Shown piece by piece: positions 8,634-17,366 of a stretch of 64,000 nt of DNA. A program made the position numbers and the translations under genes. The stretch comes from Bacillota bacterium. GTDB taxonomy: Bacteria; Bacillota; Bacilli; Paenibacillales; Paenibacillaceae. The notes under the pieces were generated by a model, which worked only from the letters and a program-made list of their open reading frames with translations, did no database searches and was not told where the DNA came from. The DNA lies in NCBI GenBank assembly GCA_023460795.1, contig JAEWPC010000071.1, positions 5,941-69,940 on the forward strand, read 5' to 3'. How positions within the stretch are numbered: position 1 is the stretch's first letter; every line of letters begins with the position of its first letter.

Positions 8634-10607
8634 TTGAGCGATCAATTGGACTTGTTCACGGCTCCGGCCGCCGCGGTTGACAGCGGATACGGCGCGGACG
8701 ATATTCAAGTGCTCGAAGGCTTGACGGCCGTCCGCAAAAGACCGGGGATGTACATCGGCAGCACGACGTCGTCCGGTTTGCACCACCTGCTATGGGAAAT
8801 CGTCGATAACGCGGTGGACGAGCACCTCGGCAAGTTTTGTTCCAAGATCGACGTGACCGTACATAAAGATAACTCCGTCACGGTGCATGATAACGGACGG
8901 GGAATTCCGACGGGAATGCACAAGGCCGGCATTCCGACGCCGCAGGTCGTCTTCACGATGCTCCACGCGGGCGGTAAATTCGGCGGCGGCGGCTATAAGA
9001 AATCGGGCGGCTTGCACGGCGTAGGCGCTTCGGTCACGAACGCGCTGTCCGAATGGCTGGAAGTCGAAATCTACCGCGAAGGCAAAATTCATAAAATGCG
9101 CTTCGAGACGTGGGTCGACGAGAACGGCAAGGATCACGTCGGCGAGACCGTCGGCGGCTTGCAAATCATCGGGAACACGAACCGGACCGGCACGAAAGTC
9201 ACGTTCAAGCCGGACGTGAAAGTGTTCCATGGCCACATCAGCATGAACTACGATACGCTGTCCGAACGGCTGCAGGAGATCGCTTTCCTGAACTCGGGCC
9301 TGAAGGTAACCCTGAAGGACGAGCGTTCGGGCAAAGAGGATATTTTCCATTACGACGGCGGCGCGAAGCAATTCGTTCAGTTTCTGAACGAAGAGAAGAC
9401 GGTTCTGCACGACGTCATTCACTTCGCGGCCGAGAAGGACGACATCGAGGTCGAGATCGCGCTCCAGTACAACGATGGTTATACGGAGACGCTCGCTTCG
9501 TTCGTTAACTCGATTCCTACGCGAGGCGGCGGTACGCACGAGACGGGCTTTAAGACTGCGTACACGCGCGTCTTGAACGAATACGCCCGCAAGGTCGGCC
9601 AGCTCAAGGAGAAGGACAAAAACCTCGAGGGCAACGATTTGCGCGAAGGGCTGATGGCCGTCATCAATATTAAGATGGCGGAGGTCGAATTCGTCGGGCA
9701 GACGAAGGACCAGCTCGGCAGCGCGTCCGCGCGCAGCGCCGTGGATGCGATCGTGGCGGAGAAGATGGCGGTATTCCTGGAGGAAAACCCGCAAGTCGGC
9801 GGTGCACTGATCAAGAAGGCGGTGCAAGCGTCCAAAGCCCGCGAAGCAGCCCGCAAAGCCCGCGAGGAAGTGCGCAGCGGCAAGAAGAAGAGCGAAAGCC
9901 CGAGCCTGGGCGGCAAGCTGTCGCCGGCGCAATCCAAGGACTACACCCGCAACGAGCTGTTCATCGTCGAAGGCGATTCGGCAGGCGGCTCGGCCAAGCA
10001 GGGACGCGACTCCAAGTTCCAGGCGATTCTGCCGCTGAAGGGCAAGCCGATGAACCCGGAGAAGGCGAAGTTGCTCGATATCCTGAAGAACGAAGAATAC
10101 AAGGCGATCATCGCCGCGATCGGCGCCGGCATCGGCTCGGAATTCGACGTCGAGGAATGCAATTATTCGAAGATCGTCATCATGACCGACGCGGACACGG
10201 ACGGAGCGCACATTCAAGTGCTGCTGCTGACGTTCTTCTACCGCTACATGAAGCCGCTTATCGACGCGGGCAAAGTGTTCATCGCCCAGCCGCCGCTGTA
10301 CAAGATTACCCGCAAATCCGGCAAGCTGGAGACGGTGCGTTATGCTTGGACGGAAGATCAGCTAGCGAACTACTTGAAGGAATTCGGCAAAAACGCGGAG
10401 CTGCAGCGTTATAAAGGACTTGGCGAGATGAATCCCGACCAGTTGTGGGAGACGACGATGAATCCGGAGTCGCGCACGTTCCTCCAAGTCCAAATCGAGG
10501 ACGCCGCCAAAGCGGAACGCCGCGTAACGACGCTCATGGGCGACAAAGTCGACCCAAGAAAACGTTGGATCATCGAGAACGTCGATTTTACGGAATACGA
10601 AGAATAG
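8634..10607 (+). CDS. parE: DNA topoisomerase IV subunit B
   Basis: ATPase subunit of topoisomerase IV, which decatenates daughter chromosomes. The GHKL ATPase motifs are EIVDNAVDE, HDNGRGIP and GLHGVGASVTNALS. The Toprim motifs are VEGDSAGGSAKQGRD and MTDADTDGAH. Length 657 fits ParE. The TTG start is supported by AGGGGGA at 8621-8627. It is called ParE and not GyrB because a ParC-like gene follows directly. The two are separated by 205 bases holding a long palindrome. Confidence 0.95.
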   Translation: MSDQLDLFTAPAAAVDSGYGADDIQVLEGLTAVRKRPGMYIGSTTSSGLHHLLWEIVDNAVDEHLGKFCSKIDVTVHKDNSVTVHDNGRGIPTGMHKAGIPTPQVVFTMLHAGGKFGGGGYKKSGGLHGVGASVTNALSEWLEVEIYREGKIHKMRFETWVDENGKDHVGETVGGLQIIGNTNRTGTKVTFKPDVKVFHGHISMNYDTLSERLQEIAFLNSGLKVTLKDERSGKEDIFHYDGGAKQFVQFLNEEKTVLHDVIHFAAEKDDIEVEIALQYNDGYTETLASFVNSIPTRGGGTHETGFKTAYTRVLNEYARKVGQLKEKDKNLEGNDLREGLMAVINIKMAEVEFVGQTKDQLGSASARSAVDAIVAEKMAVFLEENPQVGGALIKKAVQASKAREAARKAREEVRSGKKKSESPSLGGKLSPAQSKDYTRNELFIVEGDSAGGSAKQGRDSKFQAILPLKGKPMNPEKAKLLDILKNEEYKAIIAAIGAGIGSEFDVEECNYSKIVIMTDADTDGAHIQVLLLTFFYRYMKPLIDAGKVFIAQPPLYKITRKSGKLETVRYAWTEDQLANYLKEFGKNAELQRYKGLGEMNPDQLWETTMNPESRTFLQVQIEDAAKAERRVTTLMGDKVDPRKRWIIENVDFTEYEE

Positions 10608-10633
10608 CGTGTAAAGGCGACAAACCGCACTAC

Positions 10634-10747
10634 GGAGTTGAAATATCCATTACGCCGCTGTCCTCGTCGAGTTGCTGGAATGAATTTTCATAGGTTGCAA
10701 CTCGACTCCGAAGGCGGGCGCTCCGCTCTTCATGGACATTTCACTCC
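10634..10747. repeat. Imperfect palindrome of about 114 bp between parE and parC
   Basis: The outer arms are GGAGT plus GAAATATCCAT (10634-10650) and ATGGACATTTC plus ACTCC (10732-10747), with one mismatch and one bulge. The inner arms are a perfect ten-base pair, GTCGAGTTGC (10666-10675) and GCAACTCGAC (10697-10706). No T-run follows, so it is not a simple terminator. It could be a REP/MITE-like repeat or a structured mRNA spacer. Confidence 0.6.
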
Positions 10748-10812
10748 TTCGTGCTTGTTCGCCATCACACATGGGTATCATCCTATTCCGTAAAAGCTGA
10801 GGGGGAAGTTTA

Positions 10813-13305
10813 GTGAGTTTGCTGGAAAACTTTTTGCCCGCGTTCCTGGAAGAGGTCGTCGGCGACCGCTTCGGACGCTATTCCAAATATATAATTCAAG
10901 ACCGCGCGATACCCGACGTACGCGACGGTCTGAAGCCCGTTCAACGGCGTATTCTGTACGCGATGTACGACTCGAGCAACACGCCCGACAAGCCTTATCG
11001 CAAGTCCGCGAAGACGGTCGGCGACGTCATGGGCAACTATCATCCGCACGGCGACTCGTCCATCTACGAAGGCATGGTCCGGATGGCGCAGCCCTGGAAG
11101 ATGGCCCATCCGCTCGTGGACGGCCACGGTAACTGGGGTTCGATGGACGACGATCCGGCGGCGGCCATGCGGTATACGGAGGCTCGGCTATCGTGGATCG
11201 CCATGGAGCTGCTTCGCGACATCGAGAAGCGGACCGTCCAGTTCAAGGACAACTTCGACAACACGACGAAGGAGCCCGTCGTGCTGCCGGCCCGTTATCC
11301 GAACCTTCTCGTCAACGGAGTCAGCGGCATCTCGTCCGGTTTCGCGACGGAAATTCCGACGCACAACCTGCGCGAAGTGATCGACGCCTGTATCGCGATC
11401 ATGAACAAGCCGGACATTACCGTTCCGGAGCTCATGACGATCGTTCGCGGTCCCGATTTTCCGACGGGCGGCATTATCATGGGCGAAGACGGCATCCGGG
11501 AAGCCTACGAAACCGGCAAGGGCCGCATTTATTTGCGCTCGAAGACGGCCATCGAGGATTTGCGAGGCGGCAAGCAGCAGATCGTCGTCACGGAAATTCC
11601 GTATCAAGTCGTCAAATCCAAGCTCGTGAACGCCATCGATAACCTTCGGCTCGAGAAGAAGGTCGAAGGCATCGCGGAAGTACGCGACGAGAGCGGCCGC
11701 AATGGGCTTCGAATCGTCGTGGAGCTGAAGAAGGACGCCGACGCCGAAGGCATTCTCGCGTTCCTGCTCAAGAAAACCGATCTGCAGACGGCTTACAGCT
11801 TCAACATGGTCGCCATCGTCAACAAGGCGCCGCAGCAGCTCGGCATCAAGGCGATGCTGGACGCTTATATCGCGCACCAGAAAGAAGTCGTGACGCACCG
11901 TACCCAGTACGATCTGGAGAAAGCGGAAGATCGCGCTCACGTCTTGGAAGGCCTCGTCAAAGCGCTGAACATTCTCGATCAAGTCATCGAGACGATCAAG
12001 CGATCCAAGAACCGCCAGGACGCGCAGAACAACTTGATTGCCGAATACGGCTTCACCGAGCGCCAAGCGGATGCCATCCTGACGCTCCAGCTATACCGGC
12101 TGACGAATCTCGAGATTACGCAGCTGGAGAAGGAACATGCGGACATGCTCAAGAAAATCGCGCTGTACCGCTCGATTCTGGACAATCCTCGCAAGCTGCT
12201 CGGCGTCATCAAAGACGAGCTCACGGAAATCCGCGATAAGTTCGGCATCGACCGCCGTTCGGTCATCCAGGGTGAAGTCGAGGAGATCAAGGTCAACCTA
12301 GAGGTGACCGTCCCCGCGGAAGACGTCATCGTGACGCTAAGCCGCGAAGGATACGTGAAGCGGACAAGCTTGTTGTCGTTCACGCGTTCGGGCGGGGAGC
12401 TGGAAAGCGCGGGCGTGAAGGAAGGAGACGTCATTCGTTGGAGTCTCGGCGTAAGCACGCTCGATCCGCTTCTGATCTTCACGCAGCGAGGGCAATATTA
12501 CTTGCTGCCGGTCCATCAAATTCCGGAATTCAAGTGGAAGGACACCGGCACGGCGATCGTCAACCTGCTGCCGGGGCTGACGAAAGACGATCGCATCGTA
12601 AGCGTCATTGCCGCCAAGCCGGCAGAACTGGCGGCATCCGATGGCGATTCCGCGGCCGAAGGCGGGCCTGTCCTCGTGTTCGTAACGAGAAGAGGCCAAG
12701 TGAAACGCACGGCGCTGGCCGAGTACGCCACGACCCGCAATATGGCGATCGCCGCCTGCAAGGTCGCGGACGGCGACGAGATCATTACGGTATTCCGTTC
12801 CGATTCCCCGGCCGACCTAATGCTCGTGACCGAGCAAGGCATGAGCATCCGATTCAGCGAATCGGAGGTTAGCCTGCAAGGCAAAGTCGCGGGCGGGGTA
12901 AGAGGCATCGTCCTGAAGGAGAACGATGCCGTTACGGGCGCGTTCCAAGTCGCGGGCGACGAGGGAGAAGTGCTTGTCGTCACGGACCATGGCTATGCGA
13001 AACGTTCGCTGCTGCTGGATTATCCGATTCAAGGGCGGGGCGGCAAAGGCATTCAGACGTTCGAATTCAAGGAAGGCAAGCGCGTAAAGCCGAACGGCAC
13101 GAAGCTGATCGACGGCTTCCTCGTCAAAGAAGCGGTCACCCTGTTACTGTTGACTTCGAGCGGGGCGCTGTCGGAGTTCTCTTCGGAAGCGGCGCCGATC
13201 GACGATCGCAGAGGACAAGGCAAACAGATGACGGCCGTCGAACGAAGCGATGCGGCAATCGTCACGTTCAAGAAGCCGCTGCCGGCGCTAAGATCTAATG
13301 ATTAA
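10813..13305 (+). CDS. parC: DNA topoisomerase IV subunit A
   Basis: DNA-cleaving subunit of topoisomerase IV, 830 residues. The active-site Tyr121 lies in AMRYTEARL. The quinolone-resistance region reads HPHGDSSIYEG, with Ser82 and Glu86 as in susceptible enzymes. The C-terminal half carries beta-propeller-like repeats (REGYVKRT, RRGQVKRT, DHGYAKRS). GTG start at 10813 with GAGGGGGAAG upstream. Its 3' end overlaps a small opposite-strand gene by four bases. Confidence 0.95.
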   Translation: MSLLENFLPAFLEEVVGDRFGRYSKYIIQDRAIPDVRDGLKPVQRRILYAMYDSSNTPDKPYRKSAKTVGDVMGNYHPHGDSSIYEGMVRMAQPWKMAHPLVDGHGNWGSMDDDPAAAMRYTEARLSWIAMELLRDIEKRTVQFKDNFDNTTKEPVVLPARYPNLLVNGVSGISSGFATEIPTHNLREVIDACIAIMNKPDITVPELMTIVRGPDFPTGGIIMGEDGIREAYETGKGRIYLRSKTAIEDLRGGKQQIVVTEIPYQVVKSKLVNAIDNLRLEKKVEGIAEVRDESGRNGLRIVVELKKDADAEGILAFLLKKTDLQTAYSFNMVAIVNKAPQQLGIKAMLDAYIAHQKEVVTHRTQYDLEKAEDRAHVLEGLVKALNILDQVIETIKRSKNRQDAQNNLIAEYGFTERQADAILTLQLYRLTNLEITQLEKEHADMLKKIALYRSILDNPRKLLGVIKDELTEIRDKFGIDRRSVIQGEVEEIKVNLEVTVPAEDVIVTLSREGYVKRTSLLSFTRSGGELESAGVKEGDVIRWSLGVSTLDPLLIFTQRGQYYLLPVHQIPEFKWKDTGTAIVNLLPGLTKDDRIVSVIAAKPAELAASDGDSAAEGGPVLVFVTRRGQVKRTALAEYATTRNMAIAACKVADGDEIITVFRSDSPADLMLVTEQGMSIRFSESEVSLQGKVAGGVRGIVLKENDAVTGAFQVAGDEGEVLVVTDHGYAKRSLLLDYPIQGRGGKGIQTFEFKEGKRVKPNGTKLIDGFLVKEAVTLLLLTSSGALSEFSSEAAPIDDRRGQGKQMTAVERSDAAIVTFKKPLPALRSND

Positions 13306-13478
13306 TCGTAAGGGCCGTTAACCGGCTCGCTGCGATCGATCCATTTCAACATCATATCCAACACGACCCATAGCGGCACCGGCTCGCTCAGCCGATCCAG
13401 CCACTGTGGGTCTTCTATTAACCCTGCGTCCTTCGCCATTCTGCCGATCATTTGTATTCTCTCGTCCATAGAAGCCAT
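13302..13478 (-). CDS. Small hypothetical protein, 58 residues
   Basis: I do not recognise this gene. ATG at 13478 has GGGAGG seven bases upstream (13486-13491), whereas the longer TTG reading at 13484 would touch it. The product is amphipathic, with a central Leu/Val/Trp-rich helix (PLWVVLDMMLKWID), and is probably cytoplasmic. It is convergent with parC and overlaps its end by four bases. The good Shine-Dalgarno and protein-like composition support a real gene. Confidence 0.55.
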   Translation of the reverse strand: MASMDERIQMIGRMAKDAGLIEDPQWLDRLSEPVPLWVVLDMMLKWIDRSEPVNGPYD

Positions 13479-13667
13479 ATCCAAGCCTCCCAGCTTATCC
13501 TACTCGATTCTCCATTATTTTCTATTAGCATATGTCATGGATTGTCGGGACGTTCGCGGATATGGTGGACAATGTCGGAAATATTTAATTGCATTAATCT
13601 ATCTTTCGACATGGGCTCTGAGTATAATAAAAGAGAAGGCATCGTTCGGGTTGAAAGGGGCGTACTC

Positions 13668-14174
13668 ATGGAAAACGCGGCGGATTTTGTGAAAAGCTGG
13701 GCCAAGCTCACGAAGGATTGGAACTCCCAAATGGAAGAGGAATTGGCTCCCGGGCTGACGGTCGGCCAATTGGAGGTGCTAGAGCTGCTGCAAGCTTACG
13801 AACCGATGAAACCGTCGGATTTGCTCCCGCATCTGGAGACGACCCCCGCGGCAATCACGACGCTGCTTGACCGAATGGAGCGAAACGGACTCGTCGAACG
13901 GAATCGGGACGAGGGGGATCGCCGAATCGTCTGGGTGACGATGACCGCATTCGGCCGTTCGGAGGTCGAACGAGGCGTCAGCGTTCGCAACGCGATCGTC
14001 AGCCGTTCGTTGGATCGCGTGTCCAGTCATAACCGGCAGCTGCTCGTCTATCTGTTCAGCAAAGTCGCGGGAACGCGCGACGCGTCCTCCGCGGCGGCAG
14101 CCGCTAAGCAGCCTTCCGTCAGCGAGACGTCCGGCGACAGCAAGGAAGAGAACGTGGAATCGAATGCGATCTAA
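13668..14174 (+). CDS. MarR-family transcriptional regulator
   Basis: Winged-helix DNA-binding repressor, 168 residues. The recognition region (PSDLLPHLETTPAAITTLLDRMERNG) is followed by the wing RDEGDRRIVWVTMT, typical of MarR. The C-terminal 30 residues are a low-complexity Ala/Ser/Glu tail. ATG at 13668 has GAAAGGGG seven bases upstream; the longer open frame lacks a site. TATAAT at 13623-13628 is a possible -10 with a poor -35. ATTGTC (13541-13546) and GACAAT (13568-13573) form a weak inverted repeat that could be an operator. The regulated genes are unknown. Confidence 0.85.
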   Translation: MENAADFVKSWAKLTKDWNSQMEEELAPGLTVGQLEVLELLQAYEPMKPSDLLPHLETTPAAITTLLDRMERNGLVERNRDEGDRRIVWVTMTAFGRSEVERGVSVRNAIVSRSLDRVSSHNRQLLVYLFSKVAGTRDASSAAAAAKQPSVSETSGDSKEENVESNAI

Positions 14175-14197
14175 CGAAGATTACATATACGAACTAC

Positions 14198-14231
14198 AAA
14201 GGCATATATCCCTGCGGGGATATATGCCTTT
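14198..14231. terminator. Bidirectional terminator between marR-type and capA-type genes
   Basis: Perfect 15-base arms AAAGGCATATATCCC and GGGATATATGCCTTT enclose a four-base loop. Both flanking genes converge on it. Confidence 0.85.
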
Positions 14232-14247
14232 ATTGCGATTGCCGGCC

Positions 14248-15501
14248 TTATTCGGCGGAATCGACATGTTGCTTCAGATGCTCGTTCATGCCGTCCAGCA
14301 TTCGCTGCATGGCAGCGTATTCTTGCGGCTTCAGCTTCGGGTCGTTGCGGCTCAGTAGCGCTTGTTCCAATGGAATGATCGTATAATAGCGTTGCTTGCG
14401 AATCGATTCGATATGCACCCATGTCGGCATCGTCTCCACTTGTTTAAGCTCGATGGAGGAGGTTCCGTCGGCGTGCTCGGTTTTGACGACGTTAATGGTA
14501 AGGATGAGCCCGACGTCTTTCCAATCTCCCGACTGGTTCGAGATAAAGTTGCCGAGCGAGTAGATGACGACTCCGCTGCGGGCGATTCCGTCTATGCTCT
14601 CGGAGGCCGGAACCGATACCCGCTCGAGAGGCTGCACGACGTGCGGGTGCGATCCGAGGACGATGTCCGCGCCGGAGGCGATAAGCTTACGGGCCAGCTG
14701 GATTTGCTGCTTATTAGGCATGCGGTGATACTCGAGGCCGAAGTGCAGCGATACGGCCACGACGTCCGCACCGGCGTTTCTGAGCGAAGCGATCTCCTTT
14801 ACGATACGCTCCGAATCGATCAAGTTCACGCTGAAAGCTTTATCCTCGGGAATCGGAATGCCGTTCGTCCCGTAAGTGTAAGCGAGGAACCCCATCTTAA
14901 TGCCTTCTCGTTCCACGATCGTAAGGCGCTCGGCATCGTCGGCATCGGCAGCCGTTCCGACCGGGACGAGTCCGGATTTCCTAACGTTCTCGAGCGTTCG
15001 CACGATGCCCGGGAATCCTCTGTCCATCGTATGGTTGTTCGCCGTCGATACGACATCAAACCCGGCGTCCGCGAGGGCGTTCGCAAGCTCGGCCGGCGCG
15101 TTGAAGCGAGGGTATCCCGTATACTTCAATGCTTGACCGGCTAACGGAGTCTCGAGGTTGCCGAACACCCAATCTCCCGATTGGAATATCGGCTTCACCT
15201 GCTCGAACCAGGGGTTGAACGTATAGCGCTTGCTCGCGGCGTCGTAATAGGCCGGGAGCTGAGGCGTATGGACCATAATATCTCCGACGGCAATCAGCGT
15301 AGCTTCCCGTCTGACCGGCTCCGGCGGCGGTTGTTCGACGGCAGCGGTCGGAGCATGGGACGTCTCGATCGGCGGAGATTCGGACGGCTTGTCAAGCGGA
15401 TTGCCGCTCCCGGCAGGGGACTGCGGAGAATTCGAGCATGCGCCGGCGAATAGGGTCATGGCCGCTATGCCTATCCATGCTGCCTTACGATACGGATTCA
15501 C
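14248..15501 (-). CDS. CapA-family (poly-gamma-glutamate synthesis type) lipoprotein
   Basis: 417-residue extracytoplasmic protein of the PGA_cap/metallophosphatase-like family. The signal peptide ends near FAGAC with Cys22, so it is probably a lipoprotein, although the lipobox is not ideal. Hallmarks are AVGDIMVH near the start of the domain, FGNLETPL, STANNHTMDRG and GSHPHVVQP, the conserved metal-binding pattern. GTG start at 15501 with GGAG upstream. It follows the methyltransferase gene by 39 bases on the same strand. No other capsule genes are nearby, so its role may be in cell-wall or polyglutamate handling. Confidence 0.85.
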   Translation of the reverse strand: MNPYRKAAWIGIAAMTLFAGACSNSPQSPAGSGNPLDKPSESPPIETSHAPTAAVEQPPPEPVRREATLIAVGDIMVHTPQLPAYYDAASKRYTFNPWFEQVKPIFQSGDWVFGNLETPLAGQALKYTGYPRFNAPAELANALADAGFDVVSTANNHTMDRGFPGIVRTLENVRKSGLVPVGTAADADDAERLTIVEREGIKMGFLAYTYGTNGIPIPEDKAFSVNLIDSERIVKEIASLRNAGADVVAVSLHFGLEYHRMPNKQQIQLARKLIASGADIVLGSHPHVVQPLERVSVPASESIDGIARSGVVIYSLGNFISNQSGDWKDVGLILTINVVKTEHADGTSSIELKQVETMPTWVHIESIRKQRYYTIIPLEQALLSRNDPKLKPQEYAAMQRMLDGMNEHLKQHVDSAE

Positions 15502-15540
15502 GATTCACGCTCCAGACCACGACATGAGTTTCGATGCGAC

Positions 15541-16437
15541 TTACTTATCGCTCTCCCAACGGCCATAAATCCCGCAAGGAAGCGTTAATCCGCTGCGGGT
15601 AATCGGCAATCCGATTTCGCCGCAATCGATCTTGCCCCCGAATTTACGTCCGATGGACATGTGCAGCAGATTGCGAAGCACGGTAGGCGAGATCCCCGTC
15701 GTGTAAGAGTTGATCAGGATGAACAGCGGCCGATCGGACAGAATGGACATGCACGACTCCAAGAACGGGAACAGATTCTCTTCCAGCTTCCACATTTCGC
15801 CGTTCGGTCCGCGTCCGTAAGACGGCGGATCCATGATGATCGCATCGTATTGGCGCTCGCGCCGTTGCTCGCGTTGCACGAACTTGAACACGTCGTCCGT
15901 AATGTAGCGGATCGGAGCGTCCTGCAATCCGGACAACTGCGCGTTCTCCTTCGCCCACTGCACCATGCCTTTAGCGGCGTCAACATGGCAGACGTCCGCG
16001 CCGGCCGAAGCCGCGGCGACGGTCGCCCCGCCCGTGTAAGCGAACAGATTGAGCACGCGGACCGGACGGCCGGCGGAACGGATCGTGTCCATGATCCAGC
16101 TCCAGTTCACCGCCTGCTCGGGGAATAAGCCGGTATGCTTGAAGCTGGTCGGCTTGATATGGAATCTTAGCGGGCCGTAAGCGATGCTCCAACGTTCCGG
16201 CAACGTCTTGCGGAACGTCCATTGTCCGCCGCCGCTGTTGCTGCGGTGGTAATGGCCGTCGGCTTTGCGCCACTCATCGCTCTCGGAGACGAGAGGCCAT
16301 ATAATCTGAGGATCTGGCCGTCGCAGGATGACGTTGCCCCAGCGTTCCAGCTTCTCGCCGTTGCCGGTATCCAGTAGTTCGTAGTCTTGCCAATCTTGTG
16401 CCATTCGCATCGCGTGGTTAACTTCCTTTACATTCAT
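15541..16437 (-). CDS. Class I SAM-dependent methyltransferase (RlmI-like)
   Basis: 298-residue methyltransferase resembling the catalytic domain of 23S rRNA cytosine methyltransferases (COG1092). The SAM-binding motif I is LNLFAYTGGATVAA, motif II ends in CHVDAAKG, and motif IV is MDPPSYGRG. No PUA domain is visible at the N-terminus, so it is shorter than RlmI. ATG at 16437 has a weak ribosome site; ATG at 16410 has AAAGGAAG eleven bases upstream and may be the real start. It sits 29 bases after the response regulator gene. The exact RNA target is unknown. Confidence 0.8.
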   Translation of the reverse strand: MNVKEVNHAMRMAQDWQDYELLDTGNGEKLERWGNVILRRPDPQIIWPLVSESDEWRKADGHYHRSNSGGGQWTFRKTLPERWSIAYGPLRFHIKPTSFKHTGLFPEQAVNWSWIMDTIRSAGRPVRVLNLFAYTGGATVAAASAGADVCHVDAAKGMVQWAKENAQLSGLQDAPIRYITDDVFKFVQREQRRERQYDAIIMDPPSYGRGPNGEMWKLEENLFPFLESCMSILSDRPLFILINSYTTGISPTVLRNLLHMSIGRKFGGKIDCGEIGLPITRSGLTLPCGIYGRWESDK

Positions 16438-16466
16438 CGTCTATTCGGATGATTAGTGGGCGCAGC

Positions 16467-17225
16467 TTATTCGTTCGCTGCAGGTTCGGTTTCGCCGGCC
16501 TCGTCTTCGTCGGAGGAATCCGGCGTAAAGCGGTATCCGAAGCCGCGCACGGTGCGAATCCAACGCGGGCGGGAAGGGTCCGGTTCAAGTTTTTTGCGGA
16601 GATTGCTGATATGTACCATTAACGTTCGCGTATCGCCCATGCTATCAGTCTGCCAGACTCTCCGATACAGGTCTTCTAGAGGAAACACCCGGTTCGGTTC
16701 CCGGGCCAGCACCGACAGAAGCTCGAACTCTTTCACGGATAAGTTCAACCGGTCTCCGTGCAGGCGGACTTCCAAGCTGCGGAAATCGATTTCCATCCCG
16801 TGATATTGGATCGTCGTTGCCGGCTCTTCCGCGCTGCGCTCGCGAGTACGGCGTCTGCGCAAGTGAGCCTGCACTCTGGCGACGAGCTGGCTAGGGCTGA
16901 ACGGCTTCGTTACGTAGTCGTCTCCGCCTTCAGATAAGCCGCGGATAATATCGTTATCTTCGCCTTTACAGCTTAAGAAGAGGATAGGTACATCGGAGGA
17001 AGACCCGGCTCGAAGTCTCCGGCACACGTCGATGCCGTCCATCCGCCCTAGGTTCACGTCCAGTATCACGAGATCCGGAAGCACGGTGACCTCCATCCGC
17101 AGCGCGTCTTCTCCGTCATGCGCGACGTACACGTCGAAGCCCTCTCTTTGCAAGTATAAAGTAATTAACTGGGTTATTTCGACTTCGTCATCTACGACTA
17201 GAACTTTAGCGGCAGATTCCTTCAT
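16467..17225 (-). CDS. OmpR/PhoB-family response regulator
   Basis: 252-residue two-component regulator. The receiver domain holds the acidic pair in VVDDE, phosphoacceptor Asp56 in VILDVNLG and Lys in YVTKPFSP. The C-terminal winged helix ends with HISNLRKKLEP and RTVRGFGYRF. The ATG at 17225 is chosen because GGAGG at 17234-17238 is eight bases away; upstream ATGs overlap the site or lack one. It is divergent from the sensor kinase gene at 17367 and leads a unit with the methyltransferase and CapA-like genes. Confidence 0.9.
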   Translation of the reverse strand: MKESAAKVLVVDDEVEITQLITLYLQREGFDVYVAHDGEDALRMEVTVLPDLVILDVNLGRMDGIDVCRRLRAGSSSDVPILFLSCKGEDNDIIRGLSEGGDDYVTKPFSPSQLVARVQAHLRRRRTRERSAEEPATTIQYHGMEIDFRSLEVRLHGDRLNLSVKEFELLSVLAREPNRVFPLEDLYRRVWQTDSMGDTRTLMVHISNLRKKLEPDPSRPRWIRTVRGFGYRFTPDSSDEDEAGETEPAANE

Positions 17226-17266
17226 ACGCATATCCTCCATATCGATCGGTCGGACTATCACGCTAT

Positions 17267-17296
17267 ATTATAACGAAAGCGTTGACGAGTAAGCAA
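17267..17296 (-). promoter_or_regulatory. Promoter of the response regulator gene
   Basis: On the minus strand TTGCTT (17291-17296) and TATAAT (17267-17272) are 18 bases apart. It overlaps the divergent kinase promoter. Confidence 0.6.
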
Positions 17297-17310
17297 TCCA
17301 CCGTTACAAT
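17282..17310 (+). promoter_or_regulatory. Promoter of the sensor kinase gene
   Basis: TTGACG (17282-17287), a 17-base spacer, then TACAAT (17305-17310). Its -35 box lies in the spacer of the opposite promoter, so one RNA polymerase would exclude the other. Confidence 0.65.
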
Positions 17311-17366
17311 GACGTTCGAATGGCAAGAACGAAGCGGATCGGCGACCGGAGGAGCGTGCGGAAGAA

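Noticed and set aside
8790..10217. 475-codon open frame opposite parE
   Set aside because: It lies wholly within parE on the other strand, has Arg/Val/Leu-rich composition typical of reading high-GC codons backwards, and has no independent support.
14362..15144. 260-codon open frame opposite the CapA-like gene
   Set aside because: It is the shadow of a gene with clear PGA_cap motifs.
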